Assembly (NCBI GenBank): GCA_964584165.1
Contig: CAZOYW010000010.1
Location: 1-64,000, forward strand
DNA from: CAZKCI01 sp964584165
Lineage (GTDB): Bacteria; Auribacterota; Erginobacteria; Erginobacterales; CAZKCI01
Length of the DNA stretch: 64,000 nucleotides
Direction of reading: 5' to 3'
Shown here: piece by piece, positions 40,599 through 48,750 of the stretch
How the letters are laid out: the number at the start of each line of letters is the position of its first letter
How positions within the stretch are numbered: position 1 is the stretch's first letter
Notes under the pieces: model-generated
What the model was told of the DNA's origin: nothing
Seen by the model: the letters and a program-made list of their open reading frames with translations, nothing else
Database searches by the model: none
Program-made: the position numbers and the translations under genes

Positions 40599-41300
40599 AT
40601 GTCGAATGTCCTCTACCTTTCCGCCCCCCTGAACGCGCTGGTCGAGGGGCTTTTCCGTCAGGATGTCCCCCTCTCCGAGGTCAAGCGCCACGGGGACTTC
40701 GGGCTCGGGACCTTCAACGGGTTGGACGGGGAGATGGTCCTCCTCGACGGGCGGGTCTTCCAGATCACGGGGGAGGGGAGGGTCAACGAGGTCCCGGACG
40801 AGATCCAGACCCCGTTTGCCTGCGCGACCTTCTACCGGGAGACGAGCCACGAGGAGGTCGATGGGGAGATGGGGTGGACCGCTTTCCAGGAGTTCCTCGG
40901 TCGCCTCTTCCCCTCGCCCAACATCATGTATGGCCTGAGGATCGAGGGGGACTTCGCCCAAGTGAAGACCCGCTCCGTTCCCCGCCAGGAGATCAACCGC
41001 CCCCTGGCCGAGGCGGCGAAGGGGCAGGCGATCTTCGACCTGAAGGACGTCTCCGGGACCGTCGTCGGCTTCTTCACCCCGGTCTACCTCTCCTCGCTCC
41101 ACGTTGCCGGCCTCCACCTCCACTTTCTCTCTTCCGACCTCTCCTGCGGCGGCCACCTTCTGGAGTGCCGCCCCCGGAGAGTCAGGGTCAGCGTCCAGTT
41201 TCTGAACCGGCTGGAGATCTCGCTCCCCTTGACCTTCGATTTCCTGACCTGCGACCTCTCCCGCGAGATCGGGGAGGATGTCCGCCAGGCGGAGCGCTGA
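40599..41300 (+). CDS. budA: alpha-acetolactate decarboxylase
   Basis: Converts acetolactate to acetoin, diverting pyruvate toward neutral products. The 233-residue protein has GTFNGLDGEMVLLDGRVFQI, TPFACATFY, NIMYGLRIEGDF and the zinc-binding HVAGLHLHFLS with GGHLLEC (His173, His175, His186). No acetolactate synthase or butanediol dehydrogenase lies nearby. It starts within TGACC/TGATC words and is followed by an ATGGAC array. Confidence 0.9.
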   Translation: MSNVLYLSAPLNALVEGLFRQDVPLSEVKRHGDFGLGTFNGLDGEMVLLDGRVFQITGEGRVNEVPDEIQTPFACATFYRETSHEEVDGEMGWTAFQEFLGRLFPSPNIMYGLRIEGDFAQVKTRSVPRQEINRPLAEAAKGQAIFDLKDVSGTVVGFFTPVYLSSLHVAGLHLHFLSSDLSCGGHLLECRPRRVRVSVQFLNRLEISLPLTFDFLTCDLSREIGEDVRQAER

Positions 41301-41321
41301 GGGGGAGGCGGCGGGCGTCCC

Positions 41322-41590
41322 GATGGACGGTATGGACGGTATGGACGACATGGACGTGATGGACATTATGGACGTGATGGACGTTATGGGCTAGCAAACC
41401 CTCCGGGGCCCTTCGGGGGTCCCGGAGGGTTTGCGGGTGGGCTTCCCGGCCGGCTTTCGCCGGCGCGCATGGGCGCGGCCGAGACTCCCCGGGCGCCGAC
41501 CGGGGAGGGGGTCATGGCGCGCGTTCGCTGCCGCGCCCGCCGGGATCGTCCATCCCGTCCATAGAGTCCATTTCGTCCATAGCGTCCATG
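41322..41590. repeat. ATGGAC array, hairpin and reverse GTCCAT array before nusA
   Basis: From budA to the nusA promoter (about 300 bases) there is no gene. Forward gatggacggtatggacggta units run to 41390, a GC-rich hairpin occupies 41394-41434, unique GC-rich sequence follows, and reverse gtccatagagtccatttcgt units end at 41590. Confidence 0.85.
41394..41434. terminator. GC-rich hairpin downstream of budA
   Basis: GCAAACCCTCCGGG (41394-41407) pairs with CCCGGAGGGTTTGC (41421-41434), and the interior adds further pairs around a TCG-type loop. No T-run follows, so its strength as a terminator is uncertain. Confidence 0.5.
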
Positions 41591-41624
41591 GCACCGGCCG
41601 CCCCGGGCGGGGCGATATTTATTG

Positions 41625-41653
41625 TTGACCGGCGGCCGAGCATATACTATCTT
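41625..41653 (+). promoter_or_regulatory. sigma70-type promoter for the nusA operon
   Basis: TTGACC (41625-41630), 17-base spacer and TATCTT (41648-41653). The predicted leader is about 70 bases and contains the terminator-like hairpin at 41681-41707. Confidence 0.55.
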
Positions 41654-41680
41654 AATCAGCAATCCCGGGTGGTAGCTCCA

Positions 41681-41707
41681 GAGTGGGTGGACACCCACTC
41701 TTTTTTT
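41681..41707 (+). terminator. attenuator-like hairpin with T7 run in the nusA leader
   Basis: GAGTGGGT and ACCCACTC (41681-41688 and 41693-41700) form an eight-base-pair stem followed at once by seven T residues, a classical intrinsic terminator placed 24 bases before the nusA start. Comparable hairpins stand before rimP-nusA operons in many bacteria; here rimP itself is absent. Confidence 0.7.
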
Positions 41708-41730
41708 GAACCGCCGGGGCGGGAAAAGTC

Positions 41731-43023
41731 ATGAACGCGGATCTGATCGCCGTTCTCGAATACATGGAGCGGGACAAGGGGATCAGCCGGGAGGTTCTCC
41801 TCCAGGCGATCGAGACCTCCCTCCTCACCGCCTCCAAGAAGTGCCTGGGTCCGGCCCGGAACCTGGAGGTCACGATCAACCCCAAGACCGGGGACATCAA
41901 GGCCTTCACCGCCCTGGTCGCCGTGGAGAAGGTGATCGACCCCCACAATGAGATTTCCCTTTCCGACGCGCGCAAGCTCAAGCCCTCCGCCGCGGTGGGG
42001 GACGAGATCCGCAAAGAGGTCACGCCCAAGAACTTCGGCCGGATCGCCGCCCAGACCGCCAAGCAGGTGGTGATCCAGAAGATCCGGGAGGCGGAGAAGG
42101 AAGTCGTCATGGGCGAATACCGCCAGCGGGTGGGGGACATCGTGAGCGGGGTGATCCGCCGGGCCGAGAAGGGAGTGGTGGTGATCGACCTGGGCCGGAC
42201 CGAGGGGATCATGCCCGAGCGGGAGCAGTGCCCGCACGAGGAATACCGGCCGGGGATGCGGGTGCGCGCCATCATCCTGGAGGTCCGCGACAAGACCAAG
42301 GGGCCCGAGGTAATCCTCTCCCGCGCCACCGCCGGCTTCGTCCGCAAGCTTTTCGAGATCGAGGTCCCGGAGCTGAACGAGAGGGTAGTGGAGATCCGGG
42401 CGATCGCCCGGGAGCCGGGCTACCGGACCAAGATCGCCGTCTGGGCCGAGGACGAGAAGGTCGACGGCGTGGGGGCCTGCGTCGGCCTGCGGGGCGCCCG
42501 GGTCAAGGCCGTGGTCCGGGAGCTCTCCGGGGAGAAGGTCGACATCATCCGCTGGGACCCCGATCCGGCCGTCTTCATCACCAACGCCCTCTCCCCGGCC
42601 AAGCTCAAGCAGGTCACGATCAACGAGGAGAAGAAGGAGGCCGAGGTGGTGGTGGACGAGGACCAGTTGTCCCTGGCCATCGGGAAGAAGGGGCAGAACG
42701 TGCGCCTTTCCTCCCGCCTGACCGGCTGGAAGGTCGACATCTTCCGGGAGGGCGAGATCAGCAAGGGCGTCAAGACGGCGGTGGGCCAGATCGCCGCCCT
42801 CCCCGAAGTGGACGAGGAGACCGCCCAGAAGCTGGTGGAGGCCGGCTTCACCGACCTCGCCGTGCTCGCCATCGCCGACCCGGCGGACCTCTCCGAGATC
42901 CCCGGCCTGGACGAGGAGAAGGCCTCGGCGATCATCGCCTCGGCCAAGAAGCTCGTCGCCGCGGCCGAGGCGGCCGAGCAGGCGCCGCCCCCGGAGCCGG
43001 CGGAGGCGGAAGAGAAGAAGTGA
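41731..43023 (+). CDS. nusA: transcription termination/antitermination protein NusA
   Basis: Binds RNA polymerase and RNA to modulate pausing, termination and antitermination. The 430-residue protein has the N-terminal polymerase-binding domain (LEYMERDKGISREVLLQAIE), an S1 domain (about 133-200, VGDIVSGVIRRAEKGVVVIDLG), two KH domains (GACVGLRGARVKAVVREL; LAIGKKGQNVRLSSRLTGWK) and a C-terminal helix-hairpin-helix segment (EIPGLDEEKASAII). The leader carries a terminator hairpin, suggesting autoregulation by attenuation. rimP, its usual upstream partner, is missing. Confidence 0.96.
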   Translation: MNADLIAVLEYMERDKGISREVLLQAIETSLLTASKKCLGPARNLEVTINPKTGDIKAFTALVAVEKVIDPHNEISLSDARKLKPSAAVGDEIRKEVTPKNFGRIAAQTAKQVVIQKIREAEKEVVMGEYRQRVGDIVSGVIRRAEKGVVVIDLGRTEGIMPEREQCPHEEYRPGMRVRAIILEVRDKTKGPEVILSRATAGFVRKLFEIEVPELNERVVEIRAIAREPGYRTKIAVWAEDEKVDGVGACVGLRGARVKAVVRELSGEKVDIIRWDPDPAVFITNALSPAKLKQVTINEEKKEAEVVVDEDQLSLAIGKKGQNVRLSSRLTGWKVDIFREGEISKGVKTAVGQIAALPEVDEETAQKLVEAGFTDLAVLAIADPADLSEIPGLDEEKASAIIASAKKLVAAAEAAEQAPPPEPAEAEEKK

Positions 43024-43044
43024 CGGCCGAAGGCTGACGGTCAG

Positions 43045-45077
43045 ATGAGAGTCTACGAACTCGCCAAGTCGCTCAAGCTTGCGAACAAGGAACTGCTCGC
43101 CCTCCTTTCCGGGATGGGGATCGAGGTCAAGTCCCATTCCTCTTCCCTGACCGAAGAGCAGGCGGCGTCCGTGAAGGCGCGCCTCAAGTCCGCAGCCCCG
43201 GCGGCCGCTCCGGCCGCCCCGGCCGCGGCGAAGAAGGCGCCGCCGGCGGCCGCCGAGGCCCGGAAGCCCAAGGCCGCGCCCCCCGCCCCGCCGCCGGCGC
43301 CCCCCGCTCCCGCCCCCGCCGCCGCGCCGGCCGCGGAGGGCGCGCCGCCCGTGGCACTGAAAAGCCTGGCGGTCAAGTTCCCGGTGACCGTGCGGGAGTT
43401 CGCCGAAGGGCTGGGGCAGAAGCCGAACATCATCCTGAAGAAGCTCATGGAGATGGGCCTCTTCTGCTCCCTGAACCAGTTTCTCGACGAAGGGCCGGCT
43501 CAGGCGATCGCCCGGGAGTACGGTTTCGAGATCAAGGCGCCCGTCCGCGGCCCGGCCGAAACGCCCCCCGGCGCCCGCCCCGGCCCAACGACCGGGTGCT
43601 CCAGATTATCGACCGGAAGACCTCGCTCCTCGACGCCGTCCGCCGCTCCCGCATCGCCGCCTCCGAGGCGGGCGGGATCACCCAGCACATCGGCGCCTAC
43701 CGGATCAAGGCCAAGGGCGGAAACATCGTCTTCCTGGACACCCCCGGCCACAAGGCCTTCACCACCATGCGCGCCCGGGGAGCCCAGCTCACCGACATCG
43801 TGGTCCTGGTGGTGGCTGCCGACGACGGGATCATGCCCCAGACCCTGGAGGCGATCGACCACGCCCGGGCGGCCGGCGTCCCCGTCGTGGTCGCGATCAA
43901 CAAGATCGACAAGTCGACCGCCGCGCCCGACCGGGTCAAGCGCCAACTGGCCGAGCGCGATCTCCTCCCCGAAGAGATGGGGGGCAAGACGATCTGTGTC
44001 CCCGTTTCGGCCAAGACCAAGGAAGGGCTGGAACACCTTCTGGAGATGATTCTCCTCCAGGCCGAGATCATGGAGCTCAAGGCCATCCCCACCGGCCCGG
44101 CCGAGGCGGTGGTGGTGGAGGCCCGCCACACCGCCGACCGCGGGCCGGTGGTCACGCTCCTGGTCAAGAAGGGGACGCTCCGCCGGGGCGACTCCTTGGT
44201 CTGCGACGTATTCTCCGGCAAGGTGAAGAGCATGTTCGACGACCTTGGCCGGGAGGTCAAGGAGGCCGGCCCCTCGACCCCGGTCGAAGTGCTGGGGATC
44301 CTGGGCGTTCCCGCCGCCGGCGCGCTCTGCATCGTGGCGGCGGATGACGGCGCCGCCCGGGATGCGGCGGAGGGCCGCCAAGCGGAGAGGAAGACTAAGT
44401 CCCGGGAGACCGTCCGGCGGGCCAGCCTGGAGGACCTCTTCCAGAAGATCAGCCAGGGGGTGGCCAAGGAGCTCAACCTCGTGGTCAAGGCCGACGTCCA
44501 GGGAACACTGGAGGCGCTCCTGCGCTCCTTGGAGGAGCTCTCCACCCCCAAGGCCGAGGTGAAGTTCATCCGCACCGGAGTGGGGGCGATCAGCGAGTCG
44601 GACGTCATGCTCGCCGCCGCTTCGGGGGCGGTGATCGTCGGATTCAACGTCAAGGCGGAGAGCCGGATCAAGCAAATGGCGGCGAGCGAGGGCGTGGACG
44701 TCCGGGAGTACGCCATCATCTACGAGGCGGTGGACGAGGTGACCAAGGCCCTGGAAGGCCTGCTCGAGCCGAAGATCGAGGAGCAGAGCCTCGGCCAGGC
44801 CCGGGTCAAGCAGGTTTTCAAGATCACCCGGGTGGGGACGGTGGCGGGCTGCGAGGTGGAGAAGGGGAAGATCGCCCGGGGCAACCGGGTGAAGATCCTC
44901 CGCGCCGGCCAGGTGGTGGGGAAGGACACCGTGACCTCGATCAAGCGTTTCAAGGACACCGTCGACGAGGTCGGAGCGGGTATGGAGTGCGGGATCAGCC
45001 TCGGCAATTTCAAGGACTATCATGAGGGCGATCTGATCGAAGCCTACCGGGTCAAGGAGACCGCTCAAACCTTATAG
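43045..45077 (+). CDS. infB: translation initiation factor IF-2, frameshifted and without P-loop
   Basis: The 5' part (43045 to about 43565) encodes two IF2 N-terminal modules (RVYELAKSLKLANKELLALL and FPVTVREFAEGLGQKPNIIL) with an Ala/Pro-rich linker. The GTPase and C-terminal domains (SLLDAVRRSRIAASEAGGIT, FLDTPGHKAF, NKID, and domains II-IV) lie in another frame. Reading both needs one extra base near the C6 run at 43564-43569. In addition the expected G1 motif GHVDHGKT is absent: the sequence reads VLQIIDRKTSLLD, about four residues short. IF-2 is essential, so a consensus error in this GC-rich stretch, or a decayed copy with another elsewhere, are both possible. G2 to G5 motifs look intact. 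Confidence 0.85.
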
Positions 45078-45112
45078 AACCGAGCGGCGGGCCGCTCCGT
45101 TCTCTAAGGTTT
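45067..45112. terminator. near-perfect hairpin overlapping the infB stop
   Basis: Arms of 21 bases (45067-45087 and 45092-45112) match at 19 positions around a four-base loop. The infB TAG lies within the left arm. No T-run beyond TTT is present. Confidence 0.5.
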
Positions 45113-45227
45113 GATATCCCGCTGATCTCAAGCTTCCGCGTCGCCCTTACGCTCCCGCCGCGCCGGATTCGCCCTGGGTCCCCAAGAAGATCTTAGCTCT
45201 CGGGAATCCCCCCGATCTTGCGGATAT

Positions 45228-45270
45228 TATTTTCGTGGGACGCGGGGGATCCCCGCGTCCCACGAAAATA
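45228..45270. repeat. perfect palindrome, 20-bp arms, 3-nt loop, abutting the rbfA start
   Basis: Arms 45228-45247 and 45251-45270 match exactly around loop GAT. The rbfA ATG begins at 45273, two bases beyond the stem, leaving no space for a ribosome binding site outside the stem. Confidence 0.92.
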
Positions 45271-45272
45271 AA

Positions 45273-45683
45273 ATGAAGGAACACCGCCTCGCCCGTATCG
45301 AGGAGCAGATCAAGCGGATCGTCGGGGAGATCCTGGCCGAGGGCGCCAAGGACCCGCGGATCGGGTTGGCCAGCGTCACCCGGGTCTCGGTCACGCCCGA
45401 CCTCCAGCAGGCCAGGGTCTACGTCAGCGTCTACGGCGGGGACGAGGAGGCCCGGAAGACCTTCGCCGGGCTGCAGAGCGCCCGTTCCTACATCCAGCGC
45501 GAGTTCGGCTCCCGGGTCAGCTACCGCAACACGCCCGTGCTGAGCTTCCACGAGGACCGCGCCCTGGCCTATGGGGCCCGGATCGAGGAGATCCTGAAGG
45601 AGATCCACGAGAAGGAAAAGCCGGAGGAAACACAACAATCCGAAGCGCGAGATCCGAAATCCGAGACAAATCCGAATGACTGA
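45273..45683 (+). CDS. rbfA: 30S ribosome-binding factor RbfA
   Basis: Assists maturation of the 16S rRNA 5' end. The 136-residue protein has the KH-like fold signature: RLARIEEQIKRIVGEIL, DPRIGLASVTRVSVTPDLQQ, ARVYVSVYGG and SYIQREFGSRVSYRNTPVLS, ending with EDRALAYGARIEEILKEI. The start codon touches a palindrome, so translation may depend on its unfolding. The last codons run into an AATCCGAAAT word repeat. Confidence 0.93.
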   Translation: MKEHRLARIEEQIKRIVGEILAEGAKDPRIGLASVTRVSVTPDLQQARVYVSVYGGDEEARKTFAGLQSARSYIQREFGSRVSYRNTPVLSFHEDRALAYGARIEEILKEIHEKEKPEETQQSEARDPKSETNPND

Positions 45684-45713
45684 AATGATGATGGTCTTGA
45701 TCGGATCTGACCC

Positions 45714-46724
45714 ATGAAAGTCCCCCCAGCCCTGGTCTCCGCCCTGAGAAGCCGCCGCTCCTTCCTCGTCTCCTCCCACCTCCGCCCGGACGGGGACGCC
45801 ATCGGGACCCAGCTCGCCCTCCGCCTGATCCTCCTGGCCCTGGGCAAGCGGGTGGTCGTCCAAGACCACTCCCCCGTTCCGGTCAACTTCCATTTCCTCC
45901 CCGGGGCGAGGCTGATCCGGCCTTTCGGTCCTCTCCCCTTCCGACCCGAGGCCGCGCTCATCGTCGACGCCCCTTCCCCCCACCGCCTGGGGAAGGTCCG
46001 GGAGCACCTTTCCGCGACCCCCCTGGTCATCAACGTCGATCACCACGTCTCCAACGAATACTTCGGGGGGATCAACTGGGTGGAGCCGAAATCCTCCTCG
46101 GTGGGGGAGATGGTCCACGCGCTCGTCCGGGCGCTCGGCCTTCCGCTCTCCCGGCCGGTCGCCCTCTGCCTCTACGTGGCCCTCCTCACCGACATGGGCA
46201 AGTTCCAGTTCATGGTCACGCCGGAATCGGGGGCGCGGATCTTCCGGTTGGCCGCCGAGCTCACCGCGACCGGCCTCGTCCCCTACGAGATCTACAAGCT
46301 GGTCTACAACCTTTACTCGAACGACCAGCTGAAGCTCCTGGGGGAGGCGCTGCGCACGCTCGCCTTCGCCGCCGGCGGACAGATCGCCCACATGTCCGTG
46401 ACCGAGGAGATGGTGAGGAGATACGGGATCAGCGACGACAACACCGACGGGCTGATCTCCCAGCCCCGGGACCTCCGCTCCACGCGGGTGGCCATTCTCT
46501 TCACCGAGTCCGACGGCAAGGTCAAGGTCTCGCTCCGCTCCAAGGAGCCCCGGCGCCTGAACATGAACCGGGTCGCCTCCCGCTTCGGCGGGGGAGGGCA
46601 CCCGGCCGCCGCCGGGGCGGAGGTGGAGGGGTCCCTCTCCCATGTCCGTCCGCTGATTCTAAAGGCGGTCGAGGAGGAGATCAGAAGGGGAAGCAACAAA
46701 AAACAACTCACACCCCCCAAATAA
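45714..46724 (+). CDS. nrnA: DHH-family oligoribonuclease/PAP phosphatase
   Basis: Degrades nanoRNA and 3'-phosphoadenosine-5'-phosphate, recycling the ends left by exonucleases such as PNPase encoded downstream. The 336-residue protein has the DHH domain motifs SSHLRPDGDAIGTQ, LIVDAPSPHR, INVDHHVSNEYFG and TDMGKF, and a DHHA1 domain with GGGGHPAAAGAEV near the end. It is commonly located between rbfA and truB, as here. Confidence 0.93.
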   Translation: MKVPPALVSALRSRRSFLVSSHLRPDGDAIGTQLALRLILLALGKRVVVQDHSPVPVNFHFLPGARLIRPFGPLPFRPEAALIVDAPSPHRLGKVREHLSATPLVINVDHHVSNEYFGGINWVEPKSSSVGEMVHALVRALGLPLSRPVALCLYVALLTDMGKFQFMVTPESGARIFRLAAELTATGLVPYEIYKLVYNLYSNDQLKLLGEALRTLAFAAGGQIAHMSVTEEMVRRYGISDDNTDGLISQPRDLRSTRVAILFTESDGKVKVSLRSKEPRRLNMNRVASRFGGGGHPAAAGAEVEGSLSHVRPLILKAVEEEIRRGSNKKQLTPPK

Positions 46725-46807
46725 CAACCTACAAGCAAACAACAAATTCCAAGCGACGCCGGCGGCGGTTCGCTGGCCGCCGTTTGTAATTTTTTGGAAT
46801 TTTTGCC

Positions 46808-47485
46808 GTGGACGGCATCCTCCTCGTTGACAAGCCCCCCGGGATCACCTCCTTCGGGGCGGTCGATCGGTTGAAGAAGCGCTTCCGTCTCCCCCGGATC
46901 GGCCATGGCGGCTCGCTCGACCCCCTGGCCACGGGCTTGCTGGTGATGTTGCTGGGCAAAGCCACCGCCCGCGCCGGCTCGCTCCTCGCGGGGGACAAGG
47001 AGTACCTGGCCGCGGCGCGGCTGGGGATTGCCACCGACACCCAGGACGCGACCGGGCGGATCCTCTCCGAGCGGGATCCCTCGTCCGTGACGCGGGACGC
47101 GCTCCGGACGGCGCTCGACTCCTTCCGGGGCGAGATCGAGCAGGTTCCGCCGATGTTCTCGGCCTTGAAGCGCCGCGGCGAGCGGCTGTATGACCTGGCC
47201 CGGCGGGGGATCGACGTTCCCCGCCCGCCCCGCCGGGTGAACGTGCGGGAGATCGAGCTAATCGCCTTCGATCCCCCTTCCGTCCGCTTCCGCGTCGTCT
47301 GCTCCAAGGGGACATATATCCGGACGCTTGCCCACGACCTCGGCTCCCGTCTGGGCGTCGGGGGGTGCCTCGCGGAGCTGCGGCGGACGGCCTGTTTCCC
47401 CTACCGGATCGGGGAGGCGCTGCCCCTGGACAAGCTCCTGGCGCTGACATCGGAGGAGCTGAAGGCGAGGCTGATACGGGGATAA
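46808..47485 (+). CDS. truB: tRNA pseudouridine(55) synthase
   Basis: Makes pseudouridine 55 in the T loop of tRNA. The 225-residue protein has GILLVDKPPGITSFGAVDRL, the catalytic block IGHGGSLDPLATGLLVM (Asp38), QVPPMFSALKRRGERLYDLA, and CSKGTYIRTLAHDLG. It lacks the C-terminal PUA extension of longer TruB proteins. The TAA overlaps the ribF ATG by one base (TAATG). The upstream gap holds short ACAACAAA words and an AAATTCCAAG/TTGGAATTT pair. Confidence 0.94.
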   Translation: MDGILLVDKPPGITSFGAVDRLKKRFRLPRIGHGGSLDPLATGLLVMLLGKATARAGSLLAGDKEYLAAARLGIATDTQDATGRILSERDPSSVTRDALRTALDSFRGEIEQVPPMFSALKRRGERLYDLARRGIDVPRPPRRVNVREIELIAFDPPSVRFRVVCSKGTYIRTLAHDLGSRLGVGGCLAELRRTACFPYRIGEALPLDKLLALTSEELKARLIRG

Positions 47486-48432
47486 TGATGAAAGTGTATC
47501 GTTTCATCTCTCCTCGCAAACCCCGGTCTCCGTTGGTGGTCGGCATCGGGACCTTCGACGGTGTTCACCGGGGTCACCGGGCCGTCCTCGCCGCCGTTCG
47601 CCGCCTCGCCGGCCCGTCCGGCCTCGCCGGAGTGATCGCCTTTCTCGCCCCGCCGCTCCGTCGCGCCGGCGTGGCGGCAAGGGAGCGCCTGACCACGCCC
47701 GCCCAGCGCCTGCGGATCTTCCGGGAGGCGGGGATGGACATCTGCTGGCTTCTGGACTTCGACCGTCGGATCTCCCGCCTCTCCCCGGACGAGTTCATCC
47801 GCCGCGAACTGGTCGGGAAGCTCCGGGTGGCCGGGGTCTGCGTGGGGGAGGGGTTCCGTTTCGGGAGGGGGAGGAGGGGGACGGTCGCCCTCCTCCGCCG
47901 GCGGGGCGAATCCCTCGGCTTCCGGGTCCGGGAGGTTCCGGCGGTTCGCGTCGCCGGCCGCCGCGTCTCCAGCACCCGCATCCGCCGTCTCCTCTCCGCG
48001 GGAGACGTCGCCGCCGCGGCCCGTTGCCTGGGGCGGGCGCATCTCCTGACCGGGAGGGTGGTGGGGGGGCGCCGCGAGGGGCGGAAGCTCGGCTTCCCCA
48101 CGGCCAACTTCATCCCCGAGCAGATGCTCCCCCGTCCCGGGGTCTACGCCGCCCGGATCGAATCCGGCCGGATCCGGAGGAAGGGGATGTTCTACTTCGG
48201 CCGGCGCCCCACGATCGCCGGGGGCTGGTCGGGCGCGGCCTCCGCCGAGGCCCACCTCTTCGGCTTCGCCGGGAACCTCTACGGGCGCAAGATAAAAGTG
48301 TTCTTGATCGGGCGCCTGAGAAGCGATATAAGATTCAAAACCATGGCGGACCTCCTCCGGCAGATCCGGCGCGACGCCGCGCGCGCCCGGGGCCGGGGGG
48401 GACTCACCCGCCGCAAAGGAGATAGCGCATGA
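47485..48432 (+). CDS. ribF: bifunctional riboflavin kinase/FAD synthetase
   Basis: Makes FMN and FAD. The 315-residue protein has an N-terminal nucleotidyltransferase domain (VVGIGTFDGVHRGHRAVL, LTTPAQRLRIFREAG, GEGFRFGRGRRGTVALL) with the STRIRRLL motif, and a C-terminal riboflavin kinase domain (TGRVVGGRREGRKLGFPTAN, PRPGVYAARI). Two adjacent ATGs (47485, 47488) are possible starts. Its end overlaps rpsO by four bases, the frequent truB-ribF-rpsO-pnp order. Confidence 0.93.
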   Translation: MMKVYRFISPRKPRSPLVVGIGTFDGVHRGHRAVLAAVRRLAGPSGLAGVIAFLAPPLRRAGVAARERLTTPAQRLRIFREAGMDICWLLDFDRRISRLSPDEFIRRELVGKLRVAGVCVGEGFRFGRGRRGTVALLRRRGESLGFRVREVPAVRVAGRRVSSTRIRRLLSAGDVAAAARCLGRAHLLTGRVVGGRREGRKLGFPTANFIPEQMLPRPGVYAARIESGRIRRKGMFYFGRRPTIAGGWSGAASAEAHLFGFAGNLYGRKIKVFLIGRLRSDIRFKTMADLLRQIRRDAARARGRGGLTRRKGDSA

Positions 48433-48698
48433 GTCTGAGCATCGAGAAGAAGAAGAAGGTCATCTCCGCCTATGGCGCCAAGGAGGCCGACACCGGCTCC
48501 TCCGAGGTGCAGATCGCCCTGCTCACCGAGCGGATCAACGAGCTGACCGCCCACATGAAGAGCCATCAGAAGGACAACCGTTCCCAGCGCGCCCTGGTGG
48601 AGCTGGTCTCCACCCGCCAGCGCCATCTCAACTACCTGAAGCGGACCTCGCTCTCCCGCTACCAGGGTTTGGTGGACAAGCTGGGCCTGAGGAAGTAA
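48429..48698 (+). CDS. rpsO: 30S ribosomal protein S15
   Basis: Binds the central domain of 16S rRNA. The 89-residue protein has the S15 signature GSSEVQIALLTERINELTAH and RRQRHLNYL-like RQRHLNYLKRTSLSRYQGLV. Translation is coupled to ribF. pnp follows 52 bases later with GGAAGGAAAGG before its ATG. Confidence 0.97.
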   Translation: MSLSIEKKKKVISAYGAKEADTGSSEVQIALLTERINELTAHMKSHQKDNRSQRALVELVSTRQRHLNYLKRTSLSRYQGLVDKLGLRK

Positions 48699-48750
48699 AT
48701 CGAAGCCGTCTCCCCGGAAATTCCCCGGGGAAAAGAGAGGAAGGAAAGGT

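Noticed and set aside
41681..41707. Terminator of budA
   Set aside because: It lies downstream of a credible promoter and just before nusA, nearly 400 bases from budA, so a leader attenuator is more likely.
43596..45077. infB as two separate genes, the second starting at GTG 43596
   Set aside because: The second part starts inside the GTPase G domain just before KTSLLD and would lack the first switch region; a single frameshifted gene explains both parts.
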